Shown: positions 14,997 to 23,653, counted from the stretch's first letter. The stretch: DNA of 64,000 bases from Gaiellasilicea sp046594445 (GCA_046594445.1 JBKJSM010000070.1:3864-67863); one strand, 5' to 3'. The notes: generated from the sequence alone by a model not told the origin. Made by a program: numbers and translations.

Positions 14997-16123
14997 TCGG
15001 CTTCGAGCTCTCGGCTGAGCAGCGGGAGCTGCGCGACCTCGCGCACGAGTTCGCCGAGAAGGAGCTTCGGCCGATCGCCCGGGAGTGGGACGACAGGGAG
15101 GGCTGCCCGCCGGAGCTGCTCGCGAAGGCTGCGGCGCTCGGGTTGACCTCGCACGCGATCCCTATCGAGTACGGGGGCGGCGGCGTCGCCTCGGTGACCT
15201 CGAGCCTGATCGCGGAGGAGCTCTCGTGGGGCTGCGCCGGCCTCTCCGCGCCGATCGGCGCGACGATGTTTCCCGTCCGGCCGCTGCTGCGCTCCGGCAC
15301 CGAGGAACAGAAGCAGCGCTGGCTGACCCGGCTCGCGTCGGAGGAGGGCTGCCTCGCGGCGATCGCCTTCACCGAGCCCGGCGCGGGCTCGGACGTCATG
15401 GGCATCCAGGCGACGGCGCGACGCGACGGGAACGACTACGTCCTCTCCGGCGAGAAGTGCTACGTCACGAACGGCGGTATCGCCGAGCTGACGATCGTGT
15501 TCGCGAAGCTGGACGGCGCGATCACCACTTTCCTCGTCGAGCCCGGCGACCCCGGAGTCGCGGCCGGGCGCAAGGAGCCGAAGCTCGGTCTCCGCGCGTC
15601 CCACACCGGCTCGATCCTGCTCGACGAGGCGCGCATCCCGGCCGACCGCCTGCTCGGCGACGAGGGTGAAGGCTTCGCGATCGCGATGGACTTCTTCATG
15701 CACTCGCGGCCGCAGGTGGCCGCCTCCGCGCTCGGGATCGCCCGGGCGGCGTTCGAGTATGCGACCGACTATGCGAACGAACGGCGGGCGTTCGGCAAGC
15801 CGCTGATCGCGAAGCAGGGTGTTTCCTTCAAGCTCGCCGACATGGCGATGCAGGTCGAGGCCGCGCGTCTGCTCGTCTGGCGTGCGGCGGCGGCGCTCGA
15901 CGCAGGTGAGGACGCCGGCCTCCTCGGCTCGTATGCGAAGGCGTTCGCAGCGGACGCCGCGATGGGCATCACGACCAACGCCGTCCAGGTGCTCGGCGGC
16001 GCCGGGATCATGCGCGACCACCCGGTCGAGAAGTGGATGCGCGACGCGAAGGTGCTCCAGATCGTCGAGGGAACCTCCGAGATCCAGCGGCACGTGATCG
16101 TCCAGTACCTCCGCCGCGGCTGA
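14993..16123 (+). CDS. Acyl-CoA dehydrogenase (third gene of operon)
   Basis: A 376-residue ACAD starting with a TTG that overlaps the SDR stop (TTGA). Motifs: LSAEQRELRDLAHEFAEKEL, IAFTEPGAGSDVMGIQATAR (FAD/substrate loop), YVTNGGIAELTIVFAK, LGLRASHTGSILLDEARIPA, and VLGGAGIMRDHPVEKWMRDA with LQIVEGTSEIQRHVI carrying the catalytic Glu. It resembles the ACAD two genes upstream but is clearly a separate paralogue (VEGTSEIQ instead of YEGTSQIQ). Two dehydrogenases with one SDR in an operon suggest breakdown of a branched or modified acyl chain rather than plain beta-oxidation. No hydratase or thiolase is nearby. Confidence 0.85.
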   Translation: MIGFELSAEQRELRDLAHEFAEKELRPIAREWDDREGCPPELLAKAAALGLTSHAIPIEYGGGGVASVTSSLIAEELSWGCAGLSAPIGATMFPVRPLLRSGTEEQKQRWLTRLASEEGCLAAIAFTEPGAGSDVMGIQATARRDGNDYVLSGEKCYVTNGGIAELTIVFAKLDGAITTFLVEPGDPGVAAGRKEPKLGLRASHTGSILLDEARIPADRLLGDEGEGFAIAMDFFMHSRPQVAASALGIARAAFEYATDYANERRAFGKPLIAKQGVSFKLADMAMQVEAARLLVWRAAAALDAGEDAGLLGSYAKAFAADAAMGITTNAVQVLGGAGIMRDHPVEKWMRDAKVLQIVEGTSEIQRHVIVQYLRRG

Positions 16124-16147
16124 GCGCTCAACGCCGAAGACCGGCGC

Positions 16148-16153
16148 TACTCT
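16148..16153 (+). promoter_or_regulatory. Leaderless -10 box of the VanW gene
   Basis: TACTCT, then six bases (AGATAC) and the GTG start at 16160. No Shine-Dalgarno can fit, so the mRNA is probably leaderless. Confidence 0.45.
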
Positions 16154-16159
16154 AGATAC

Positions 16160-18046
16160 GTGCGGATCGAGACGACATCCGTGCGCACCCGCGCGGGCGG
16201 GGAGCGCTCGGCGCGACTGATCGCCCGGTGGGCGCTCGTCTCGCTTGCGCTGCTCGCGGTCGTGATCGCGCTCGTCGGGCTCGCGTTCGCGGGCTCGGCC
16301 GCGCGGATCGCCGAGGGCGTCGCGATCGCCGGCGTTGACGTTGGCGGACTGGCGCCCAAGGAGGCCCAGGCACTCCTGGAGCGGCGCTTCGACAACGTCG
16401 CGCGCGTGCCGATCGTGTTCACCGCCGGCGACGAGAGCTACCCGATCAAGGCGACGACCCTCGGCATCGAGGCCGACTGGGCCGCAGCGATCGAGCTGGC
16501 CGCCCGCGAGGGGGAGGGTTTCGGGCCCGTGCGCGGCTTCCGCCGGCTGCAGATGCGCTTCTTCGGTGCGGAGATCGTTCCGCCGACGGAGGCTTATGGC
16601 GCGGCGCTCAACTACAAGATCGCCGGCCTGGCAGAGCTGACCGACCAGAGCCATGTCGAGGCAGAGATCGTCCGGCGCGGCCTTGACATCCGGGTCGTGA
16701 GAGGACAACCGGGTCGGCGGCTCGAGCGGGAGGCCGCCGGTGCGACGATCGTCCGCGCGCTGGCGCGGCTCGAGCGTGGGCAGCCCGTCGCGCTGCCGGT
16801 CCGGGTCGATCCGGTCGAAGTGACCGCCGCGGAGCTCGCCCCTGCCGCCGGGCAGGCCCAGATCGCGCTGTCGGCGCCCGTCCGCTTGGAGCATGAGGGC
16901 ACGCGCTGGAAGTTGCCGCGCTGGCGGATCGCGGAGCTGCTCGCGCTCCCGGCCGAGGGGAAGACGGAGCTTGCGATCGCCGGACGGGGCGCGGAAGCCT
17001 GGTTCGCGAAGCTTCGGAAGACAGTCGAACGCGCCCCCGTGGACGCACGGATCGAGGCCGCGGGAGACGGCGTGCGGATCGTGCCCGACAAGGACGGCCT
17101 GGCCGTGGACGTGCCTGCGACGGCCGAGGCGCTGCTCGCAGCGCTCGTGACGACGGCGCCGCGGAGCGCCGAGCTCGTCGTGCGTACCGCCGAGGCCGAT
17201 CGGACGGTCGCGGACGCGCGCGCGCTGGGGATCGAACGGCGCCTCGCCTCGTACACGACCCCCTACGCCGGCACCTGGGACCGGATCACGAACCTGCGTC
17301 TTGGCGTCTCGCTGCTCAACGGCGCGCTCGTCGCGCCCGGCGGCACGTTCTCCTTCAACGAGCGGGTCGGCGAGCGGACGCTCGAACGGGGGTTCCGGCC
17401 GGCGCCCGTGATCATCGGGGACGAGTACAAGGAGGATGTCGGCGGCGGCGTCTCGCAGGTGGCGACGACGGCGTTCAACGCCGCCTGGGAGGCGGGCCTG
17501 AAGATCGTCGAGCGCGCGCCGCACTCGCTCTACATCAGTCGCTACCAGCTCGGCCGCGACGCGACCGTCAGCTACCCCGACCTCGACCTGAAGTTCGTCA
17601 ACGACACGCCCAGGTGGATCCTCCTCGCCGGCGGCGCGGGCGACGCGGGCATCACGGTGTCGATCTACGGAGGTGGGCCCGAGCGGCGCGTCGAGAGCAG
17701 CGCGGGCACGATCCGGGTCACCGGTCCTGCGCCGGTCCGGCGTGTCCCGGACCCCGAGCTCTTGAAGGGGAAGACGGTCGTAGACGAGGATGGGTCGCCT
17801 GCGCGCGCCACGAGCGTCGACCGGACGGTCTACGACCAGGACGGGAACGTGCTCCACGAGGAAACGTGGAACACGTCCTACCGGGGCGAGTACCGGATCA
17901 TCCGCGTCGGGACGAAGCTGCCGCCGGTGAAGGACGAGACGAAGCCGGGCGAGAAGCCGAAGCCGAAGGACGAGGGCGTGCCGCTCGACACAGTGCCGAT
18001 TGACCCGATGCCGGCTAAGCCTGTCGTCCCGGCGCCTCCGCCCTAG
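16160..18046 (+). CDS. VanW family protein with YoaR-like peptidoglycan-binding and G5 domains
   Basis: A 628-residue envelope protein. A cytoplasmic N-terminus is followed by one membrane helix (ALVSLALLAVVIALVGLAFA). Two YoaR-like repeats (GVDVGGLAPKEAQALLERRF and the region around residues 200-340) bind peptidoglycan in related proteins. Residues ~370-500 are the VanW domain: LASYTTPYAGTWDRITNLRL, GGTFSFNERVGERTLERGF, VGGGVSQVATTAFNAAWEAG and ISRYQLGRDATVSYPDLDLK. A G5-like segment (VDRTVYDQDGNVLHEETW) and a Pro/Lys-rich tail end the protein. It should act outside the membrane in cell-wall structure. Leaderless promoter 16148-16153. The 3' end overlaps the convergent thioesterase by 32 nt. 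Confidence 0.85.
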   Translation: MRIETTSVRTRAGGERSARLIARWALVSLALLAVVIALVGLAFAGSAARIAEGVAIAGVDVGGLAPKEAQALLERRFDNVARVPIVFTAGDESYPIKATTLGIEADWAAAIELAAREGEGFGPVRGFRRLQMRFFGAEIVPPTEAYGAALNYKIAGLAELTDQSHVEAEIVRRGLDIRVVRGQPGRRLEREAAGATIVRALARLERGQPVALPVRVDPVEVTAAELAPAAGQAQIALSAPVRLEHEGTRWKLPRWRIAELLALPAEGKTELAIAGRGAEAWFAKLRKTVERAPVDARIEAAGDGVRIVPDKDGLAVDVPATAEALLAALVTTAPRSAELVVRTAEADRTVADARALGIERRLASYTTPYAGTWDRITNLRLGVSLLNGALVAPGGTFSFNERVGERTLERGFRPAPVIIGDEYKEDVGGGVSQVATTAFNAAWEAGLKIVERAPHSLYISRYQLGRDATVSYPDLDLKFVNDTPRWILLAGGAGDAGITVSIYGGGPERRVESSAGTIRVTGPAPVRRVPDPELLKGKTVVDEDGSPARATSVDRTVYDQDGNVLHEETWNTSYRGEYRIIRVGTKLPPVKDETKPGEKPKPKDEGVPLDTVPIDPMPAKPVVPAPPP

Positions 18047-18455
18047 CGACCGCTTCGGCGAACCAGGACGGGATGCGGGTCGGCCGGTGTGTCGCGGCGT
18101 CGACGATCGCGTGCGACGTGAACCCGTCCGCGACGAGCTCCCCGGTTCCGTCGGCACGGGGCCGCTCGACCGCGTACTCGTATTTGAAGCGAGCCCCGCG
18201 GAGGTCGACGCAACGCGTCCAGACCCGCAGGCGCTCGTCGAAGCGAACGGCGAGGTGGTAGCGCACGTGCACCTCCGTGGTCAGAGCTTCGATGCCCTGC
18301 TCGCGGATCGCGTTGTAGCCGCCCGCGTGCTCGGCGAGATAAGCGACGCGCGCGACCTCGAGCCACACCACGAAGGACGCGTGGTGCGCGATCTGCTGCG
18401 CATCGGTCTCCGCAAAGCGGACCGAGATCTCGGTCGAGAAGCTGTAGCCTTCCAC
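18015..18455 (-). CDS. Acyl-CoA thioesterase, YbgC/4HBT hot-dog family
   Basis: A 146-residue single hot-dog domain. ISVRFAETDAQQIAHHASFV has the family catalytic Asp (D18) in the RFxETDxxQI motif, before the long helix (VVWLEVARVAYLAEHAGG). Later strands (VHVRYHLAVRFDERLRVWTR and FKYEYAVER) complete the fold. It hydrolyses short- or medium-chain acyl-CoA, or 4-hydroxybenzoyl-CoA-like esters, in the cytoplasm. The GTG start at 18455 has no clear Shine-Dalgarno. It fits the fatty-acyl theme of the operon at 12977-16123 but is transcribed towards it. Confidence 0.8.
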   Translation of the reverse strand: MEGYSFSTEISVRFAETDAQQIAHHASFVVWLEVARVAYLAEHAGGYNAIREQGIEALTTEVHVRYHLAVRFDERLRVWTRCVDLRGARFKYEYAVERPRADGTGELVADGFTSHAIVDAATHRPTRIPSWFAEAVARAEAPGRQA

Positions 18456-18479
18456 GGCTCAACTCTCGCAGAGAGGTCG

Positions 18480-18485
18480 TACACT
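18480..18485 (+). promoter_or_regulatory. Leaderless -10 box of the DUF2339 gene
   Basis: TACACT followed by six bases (CGCGGC) and the GTG at 18492. This fixes the DUF2339 start, since longer in-frame readings begin upstream of the promoter. Confidence 0.5.
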
Positions 18486-18491
18486 CGCGGC

Positions 18492-20180
18492 GTGCAGGCG
18501 CCGCCCGACGATCGCCTAGAGGAGCTCGAGCGCCAGGTCGGCAAGCTGCTCGAGCGAGTTTCCGCGCTCGAGGGCGAGACAGTGCTGGCACCGCCTCCGG
18601 CGCCCGCCGCCGCCGCCGCCGCCGCACCGTCCCGCAAGCCCCCGCCGTCTCCGCGCGAGCCGGTGTCGCTCGAGGACCTGCTGGGCGGCCGCGTGCTCGG
18701 CTGGGCCGGCGGCGCCGCCGTCGTGCTCGGGGTCGCGTTCTTCCTCGTCATGGCGGCCAACCGCGGCTGGATCGACGAGACGACGCGCGTGCTGCTCGCG
18801 TTTGTCGGCTCGACCGCCCTGCTCGGGACAGGCCTCTACCTCCACGAGCGCAAGGGCCGGACACAGGCTGCGCTGGCGGCGGTTGCCACCGCGATCGCGA
18901 CTCTGTACGTCACGCTCACGGCCGCCTCGCAGCTCTACGACCTCGTCGACCCTGTGCTCGCGCTCGTGTTCGCGGGCCTGGTCGGAGCGACGGCCACCGC
19001 AATCGCCGTTCGCTGGAGCGAGCCCGTCGTAGCTGGCATCGGGATCGTCGGGGCGCTGCTCGCTCCGGTGCTCGTGGACGCCGGCACCGACTCGGCGTCG
19101 CTCGCGTTCATGGCCATCGCGCTCCTCTCCGCCGTCGGCGTCCTCCTCTGGCAGAAGTGGACGTGGCTCGCGGTCGCGGCGTTCCTCGTCAGCACGCCGC
19201 AGCTCGCCGCCTGGCTCCACGACGAGCACGACGACCGGCTCGCTCTCTCGCTCGTTGTCCTGGTCGCGTTCTGGCTGGTCTATGCAACGGCCGCGATCGG
19301 GTACGAGCTCCGCGTGCCGACGGCGCGGCTGCGCGTCTCGTCGGCCAGCCTGCTGCTCGCGAACGCGGCCCTGCTGGCCGGTGCGGGCTGGGCGATGCTC
19401 CAGGGCACCGACCACGAGCGCGCCGCGACGGCGTGGGTGATCGGCGCGGCGGCGGTGCACATCGGCGGCGGCGTTCCCGCATACGGCGGCCGGATGAGCA
19501 AGGAGATCGCGGCGCTGATCGTCGCCGTCGGCACCGCGCTGGCGGCGCTCGGGCTGGCGCTGGCGCTCGACGGTCCCTCGCTCGTGGCGGCCTGGTCGGC
19601 CGAGGCGCTCGTGCTCGGCTGGGCTGCGCGCAAATTCGGTGATCCGCGGGGTTACATCGGCTCGGTCGCATTCCTCGGTCTCGCGATCGCGCACACGCTG
19701 CTCGACGAGGCGCCGCCGGACGCGCTTCGCCTCGGCGTCGACGACTTCGCGACGGCCGCCGTGGCGGTCGCGATCGTCGGCGTCGCGGCGGGCGTTCTGA
19801 GCAGGCTGGCGCGCGTTCGCGACCTCCCGCTCGTCCTCGCGGGCGTGGCGGCGGTCGCGGCGGTCTACCTGCCCTCGCTCGCGATCGTCTCGGCCTTCGA
19901 GAGCGACGAGCTCAATCCCGGACAGACGCCGCAGGTGCTCCTCTCCGCGTTCTGGGCTGTGACGGGGCTCGCGGCGATCGTCGTCGGCCTCCAGCGCGAG
20001 CTGAAGCCGCTGCGCCTCGGCGGGCTCGCCCTGCTCCTGCTGGCGGCGGTGAAGGTGTTTCTCTACGATCTCTCCGAGCTCGAGTCGATCTATCGGGCGC
20101 TCTCGTTCATCGCCCTCGGCCTGCTGTTGCTCGGCGGCGCGTTCGCGTACCAGCGGATCCGCAGGGAGGCGGGCGAGTGA
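18492..20180 (+). CDS. DUF2339 polytopic membrane protein
   Basis: A 562-residue protein. An N-terminal coiled coil (DDRLEELERQVGKLLERVSA) is followed by an Ala/Pro-rich linker. LEDLLGGRVLGWAGGAAVVL then starts the membrane part; the VSLEDLLGGRxxGWxG entry is characteristic of DUF2339. About 16-18 hydrophobic helices follow, ending in a short basic tail. The molecular function is unknown; in many bacteria it stands next to a DUF3999 gene, exactly as here, and the pair is thought to act in the envelope. Start set by the TACACT box at 18480. The stop overlaps the DUF3999 GTG start by 4 nt. Confidence 0.8.
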   Translation: MQAPPDDRLEELERQVGKLLERVSALEGETVLAPPPAPAAAAAAAPSRKPPPSPREPVSLEDLLGGRVLGWAGGAAVVLGVAFFLVMAANRGWIDETTRVLLAFVGSTALLGTGLYLHERKGRTQAALAAVATAIATLYVTLTAASQLYDLVDPVLALVFAGLVGATATAIAVRWSEPVVAGIGIVGALLAPVLVDAGTDSASLAFMAIALLSAVGVLLWQKWTWLAVAAFLVSTPQLAAWLHDEHDDRLALSLVVLVAFWLVYATAAIGYELRVPTARLRVSSASLLLANAALLAGAGWAMLQGTDHERAATAWVIGAAAVHIGGGVPAYGGRMSKEIAALIVAVGTALAALGLALALDGPSLVAAWSAEALVLGWAARKFGDPRGYIGSVAFLGLAIAHTLLDEAPPDALRLGVDDFATAAVAVAIVGVAAGVLSRLARVRDLPLVLAGVAAVAAVYLPSLAIVSAFESDELNPGQTPQVLLSAFWAVTGLAAIVVGLQRELKPLRLGGLALLLLAAVKVFLYDLSELESIYRALSFIALGLLLLGGAFAYQRIRREAGE

Positions 20181-21379
20181 GGAACCTCGCCGCCGTCGCG
20201 GTACTCGCGCTGATCCCGGCCGCCGTCGCGGCCGCGGCCGGTGTCGACGACGTGAGGTTCCGCTACGAGCGCACCCTCTCAGTGCCGGAAGCCGCCGAGC
20301 CGGTGGCGTTCGAGCCTGACGGGCCGATGCTGGTGCACGCCCGGGTGGGCTTCGGCGACCTCCGGATCCTCGACGCGAGCGGCGCTCAGGTTCCGTGGCG
20401 CCCCGTGCCCGAGCTCGAGGCGGCTCGTCGCCCGGTCGACGTGCTCAACACCGGCCGCTCGGGGAAGGAGGTGTTGGCGTTATTCGACCTCGGCGCAGGA
20501 CCGGCGCCGTACGATCGGGTCGAGCTCGAGATCCCCGACCGACTCTTCGTCGGCCGCGTGCGGGTACTCGGCGGCGATAGGCGGCTTGGACCTTTCCGGC
20601 TCCTGTCGACGACCGGGATCTACGCCATCCAGGGGGCGCAGGACGCTCGCAGCACGACGGCCGTGCTGCCCCGGTCGGACTTCCGCTTCCTCGAGCTGGC
20701 AGCCTCGAACGTCTCGACGATCGCGGGCGCGACTGTCTCCGGCTCCGAGGAGCGCCCGCGGCTGACGCAGCGCCGGTACGCGCTCGTGCCCGGCCCCGGA
20801 GCCGGCACGGAGTCACGATTCACGCTCGACTTCGGCACCCGCGGGATCCCCGTGACGGAGCTCGAGGTCTCGTCGTCCACCCCGAGGTACGAACGGCCGC
20901 TCCGGATCGAAGGCTCCAACGACCGGCAAACATTCGCTCCGCTCACGGGCGCACGAATCTTTCGCTTCCGCGGCTCGACGTCTGCCCCGGTGACGTTCGA
21001 CTCGCGCTTCCGGTACCTGCGCGTCGCGATCGGGAACGGCGACGACCCGCGACTCGCCCGAGTGCGCCTCCAAGCCCGCGGACCGTCTCGGGCGATCCTG
21101 CTCGAGCCCGGGCACGAGCCGCCGTTCCGGCTCCTCTACGGCGGCCCGGAGGTGCCGGCGGCGAGCTACGAGTTCGCCCGGATTCCCGCGCCCGGGCCGA
21201 AAACGCTGCTCCCTTCGTCGCGGTTGGGTCCAGAGCGCCGGAACGAAGCCTTCGAGCCGCCCGCCGACACGCGCTCGTTCGCGGAGCGACGTCCTGCGCT
21301 GATCCAGGTGGCGTTGGCGGTCGCGGCAGCGGCGCTCGCGGCGGCAGGGTTCTTCGCCTTGCGGCGCCGAACGGAGTAG
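20177..21379 (+). CDS. DUF3999-like envelope protein
   Basis: A 400-residue protein with a signal peptide (VRNLAAVAVLALIPAAVAAA) and one C-terminal membrane helix (LIQVALAVAAAALAAAGFFA) followed by RRRTE, so most of it lies outside the membrane. The outer part is all-beta and has discoidin-like segments (GTRGIPVTELEVSSSTPRYE, LRIEGSNDRQTFAPL, FDSRFRYLRVAIGNGDDPRL). This architecture and the 4-nt overlap with the DUF2339 gene match DUF3999. The two proteins probably form one complex; the role is unknown. It ends next to the convergent small gene at 21380. Confidence 0.75.
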   Translation: MRNLAAVAVLALIPAAVAAAAGVDDVRFRYERTLSVPEAAEPVAFEPDGPMLVHARVGFGDLRILDASGAQVPWRPVPELEAARRPVDVLNTGRSGKEVLALFDLGAGPAPYDRVELEIPDRLFVGRVRVLGGDRRLGPFRLLSTTGIYAIQGAQDARSTTAVLPRSDFRFLELAASNVSTIAGATVSGSEERPRLTQRRYALVPGPGAGTESRFTLDFGTRGIPVTELEVSSSTPRYERPLRIEGSNDRQTFAPLTGARIFRFRGSTSAPVTFDSRFRYLRVAIGNGDDPRLARVRLQARGPSRAILLEPGHEPPFRLLYGGPEVPAASYEFARIPAPGPKTLLPSSRLGPERRNEAFEPPADTRSFAERRPALIQVALAVAAAALAAAGFFALRRRTE

Positions 21380-21544
21380 CTACGCGGCGGCGCGGCGGAC
21401 CGTGCGCTCGTCGAGCACCCGGTGGCAGTCGGAGCAGACGCGCTGCTCGACCTCGTACGGGATCCCGGCGTGCTGGCGCAGCGCGTGCGCGATCACGGCT
21501 TTGTGCTCGTGCAGCTGGCGAACTCTGCCGATCCTCGATGCCAT
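21380..21544 (-). CDS. Small 54-residue protein with C-x2-C motif
   Basis: Reads MASRIGRVRQLHEHKAVIAH, then ALRQHAGIPYEVEQ and RVCSDCHRVLDERT. The CSDCH motif could hold half a zinc site. The ATG at 21544 has a GAGGAG site seven bases upstream and a TAATCT box just before it, so it looks like a real gene in spite of its size. I do not recognise the family; the pattern resembles short zinc-ribbon-like proteins. A longer reading to 21880 crosses the Ldt promoter and is unlikely. Confidence 0.55.
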   Translation of the reverse strand: MASRIGRVRQLHEHKAVIAHALRQHAGIPYEVEQRVCSDCHRVLDERTVRRAAA

Positions 21545-21645
21545 CTCGCTCCTCAGATTACCGCTCGTTACGGATAAAACAAGCGCCAAAAGGGTGAACA
21601 ATCTGTAAAAAATTGACCTCGGTACCGTTCCGGTCGAAGCGGCGC

Positions 21646-21651
21646 TACCGT
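21646..21651 (+). promoter_or_regulatory. Leaderless -10 box of the L,D-transpeptidase gene
   Basis: TACCGT, then seven bases and the GTG at 21659. An earlier in-frame GTG at 21650 lies inside the box, so the later one is preferred. Confidence 0.45.
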
Positions 21652-21658
21652 GGTTTTC

Positions 21659-22426
21659 GTGCGTACTCTGCTCTTGATACTCCTCGCGTCGGCTGTCGCC
21701 GGTTGCGGCGGCGGTGACGACGCCGCACGTACCTCCGACTCCGCAGCGCCGAAAAAGTCTGCGCCTGCGCGGGCGCCGGCGTGTGTCGACGACTCGATCC
21801 GACCGGTTGGCTCCGGGACGACGAGCTACGCGGCGGTTGTGCAGGGGCAGGCGGAGGCGTTCGTGGCTCCCGGCTCCCACCGGATCGCGACGTTCGGGGC
21901 CGAGAACGTGAACGGGGTCCCGACCGTGTTCGCCGTGCTCGCAAAGCGGGTTTCCGCCGGCTGCGCGCCGGAGTGGTACCGCGTCCAGCTACCGCTGAAG
22001 CCGAACGGGCTCACCGGCTGGGTGCGCGCCCGCGACGTGGAGCTCGCGCCGGTGACGACGCGGATCGAGGTCGATCTCTCCGATCGCCGCGTGACGCTCT
22101 TCGACCGCGGTCGCGCCGTCGTGACTGCGGAGGCTGCGATCGGCTCGCCGGAAACGCCGACGCCTACCGGCCGCTACTACGTCAACCAGAGGCTCGTCCC
22201 GGACGATCCCTCCGGCCCGTTCGGGCCTGGCGCGATCGGAATCTCGGCCTTCTCCGAGGTGCTCACGGGCTGGACGCAGGGCGGCCCGATCGCCATTCAC
22301 GGGACGAACCGCCCCGACCTGATCGGGCGCGCCGTCTCGAACGGCTGCATCCGGATCCGGAACGATCTACTTCGGCGGATGTTCGACGGGGTGCTCGCGG
22401 GCACCCCGGTTACTGTTTCGGCCTGA
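21659..22426 (+). CDS. Lipoprotein L,D-transpeptidase (YkuD domain)
   Basis: A 255-residue protein. The signal ends in a lipobox (LLLILLASAVAGC), followed by a Gly/Ser/Ala-rich linker, so it is anchored outside the membrane. Residues ~60-130 look like an SH3-like module. The YkuD domain runs ~135-255: TRIEVDLSDRRVTLFDRGRA, AAIGSPETPTPTGRYYVNQR, GPIAIHGTNRPDLIG and the catalytic VSNGCIRIRN with the active Cys. It forms 3-3 cross-links or joins proteins to peptidoglycan. Start chosen from the TACCGT box. A 16-nt gap leads to the next gene, which has its own -10 box. Confidence 0.85.
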   Translation: MRTLLLILLASAVAGCGGGDDAARTSDSAAPKKSAPARAPACVDDSIRPVGSGTTSYAAVVQGQAEAFVAPGSHRIATFGAENVNGVPTVFAVLAKRVSAGCAPEWYRVQLPLKPNGLTGWVRARDVELAPVTTRIEVDLSDRRVTLFDRGRAVVTAEAAIGSPETPTPTGRYYVNQRLVPDDPSGPFGPGAIGISAFSEVLTGWTQGGPIAIHGTNRPDLIGRAVSNGCIRIRNDLLRRMFDGVLAGTPVTVSA

Positions 22427-22430
22427 GGGG

Positions 22431-22436
22431 TACGAT
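22431..22436 (+). promoter_or_regulatory. Leaderless -10 box of the Lys/Ala-rich gene
   Basis: TACGAT, six bases, then the ATG at 22443. Confidence 0.4.
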
Positions 22437-22442
22437 CGGCCA

Positions 22443-22745
22443 ATGGCCAAGACGAGAACATCCCAGAAGGACATCTTCTCCCGCGTCCAGGACCTCGGCG
22501 CCGAGGCGCTCAACCGTCTGCACGAGATCCCGGGTGGGCAGAAGCTGATGGAGATGGCGAACGACAGCCGCTCCCGCCTCGACGACGTTCAGAAGAAGCT
22601 GCGCGGGCTCGACGAGCTGGAGAAGCGGGTCGCGAAGCTCGAGAAGCAGCTCTCCTCGACGGCGAAGAAGCCGGCGGCACGCGCGTCCACCGCACGCAAG
22701 CCCGCCGCACGCAAGCCGGCCGCTCGCAAGAAGCCCTCGACCTAG
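22443..22745 (+). CDS. Coiled-coil protein with histone-H1-like Lys/Ala/Pro tail
   Basis: A 100-residue protein. Residues ~8-70 are helical and coiled-coil (DIFSRVQDLGAEALNRLHEI, DDVQKKLRGLDELEKRVAKL, EKQL). Residues ~73-100 are a basic tail of ARKPAARKPAARKKP repeats, like the C-terminal tails of actinobacterial histone-like proteins. It could bind DNA or acidic polymers through the tail and oligomerise through the coil. I do not know the family. The ATG start is supported by a TACGAT box six bases before it. Overlaps the convergent lipid kinase gene by 4 nt. Confidence 0.65.
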   Translation: MAKTRTSQKDIFSRVQDLGAEALNRLHEIPGGQKLMEMANDSRSRLDDVQKKLRGLDELEKRVAKLEKQLSSTAKKPAARASTARKPAARKPAARKKPST

Positions 22746-23653
22746 GTCGAGGGCACCCGGACGCGCAGCGCGCCGGACACGATCTCGAAGCGCGCCGGCG
22801 TCGTGCCGGGCTGCTCGCCGTCGAGCTGAAGCGGCAGCGGCTCCGCGGCCTCGACGGTGACCGACGCTCCGCGTAAGAGCTCCGCCTTCGGGTGGGGGAG
22901 GTGCGAGCCGCGATAGGTCTTCGGCAATGTCAGCAGCAGGTCGCGCTTGGTCAGGTCGCCGAGCATGAGCACGTCGAAGAGACCGTCGTCGGGCTCTGCC
23001 TCGGGGCAGATGATCATCCCGCCGCCGAAGCAGCGGCCGTTCGCGACGATCACCTCGTGCATGCTCGACTCGCGTAGCTCGCCGTCCACGGTCACGCGCA
23101 CCTGCGAGGCCTGCCAGCGCGAGAACACGGCGAACGTGGCCCAGAGGTAGGAGACCTTGCCGCCGAGCACCTTCGTCGTGTCGTTCGCCCGCTGCGCGAT
23201 CGCGCCGCCCATGCCAACGCTCGCCACGTTCGCGAAGTACGAGGAGGCGTCGCCGCCGTCCCAGGCGCGGTAGGAGACCCGGCCGAGATCGATCGCGCGG
23301 GTCTGGCCGGTCAGGGCGACCTCGATCGCTCCGTCGAGCTTGTGCGGGATGCCGTAGGTGCGGACGAAGTCCCAGCCCGTGCCGCGCGGGATCACCGCGA
23401 TTTCGACGTCGTCGCGGCCGGCGATCCCGTTCGCGACCTCGTTCACCGAGCCGTCGCCGCCGACGACGACGAGCAGCGTCGCGCCGTCGTCCGCAGCCGC
23501 GCCCGCCAGCTCGCCGAGCTGTCCGGGCCGCTCGGAGAAGATCGTGTCGCCGTTGAGGCCGCGCGTCGCTGCCCGGTGCGCGATCTCGGGCCAACGCTTG
23601 CCCGTCGAGCCGTTCGCCGACGCCGGGTTGACGAGGAAGACGGTCTTGCTAAT
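22742..23653 (-). CDS. Diacylglycerol/lipid kinase (DAGK_cat), probable ATT start
   Basis: A 303-residue DAGK-type protein if it starts at the ATT at 23653. The N-terminus then reads (I)SKTVFLVNPASANGSTGKRW, the standard start of the family. LLVVVGGDGSVNEVANGIAG is the nucleotide motif, IPRGTGWDFVRTYGI follows, and the C-terminal beta domain has GGGMIICPEAEPDDGLFDVL. No ATG, GTG or TTG exists between the upstream in-frame stop and the first conserved strand; the only ordinary start (GTG at 23446) would remove the GGDGS motif. The ATT overlaps the deoD stop (ATTAG). It phosphorylates diacylglycerol, sphingoid or a related lipid at the membrane. Same operon as deoD. Confidence 0.75.
   Translation of the reverse strand: MSKTVFLVNPASANGSTGKRWPEIAHRAATRGLNGDTIFSERPGQLGELAGAAADDGATLLVVVGGDGSVNEVANGIAGRDDVEIAVIPRGTGWDFVRTYGIPHKLDGAIEVALTGQTRAIDLGRVSYRAWDGGDASSYFANVASVGMGGAIAQRANDTTKVLGGKVSYLWATFAVFSRWQASQVRVTVDGELRESSMHEVIVANGRCFGGGMIICPEAEPDDGLFDVLMLGDLTKRDLLLTLPKTYRGSHLPHPKAELLRGASVTVEAAEPLPLQLDGEQPGTTPARFEIVSGALRVRVPST

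Noticed and set aside
22742..23446. Lipid kinase starting at the GTG at 23446
   Set aside because: This start would delete the N-terminal strand and the GGDGS nucleotide motif that are present in frame upstream.
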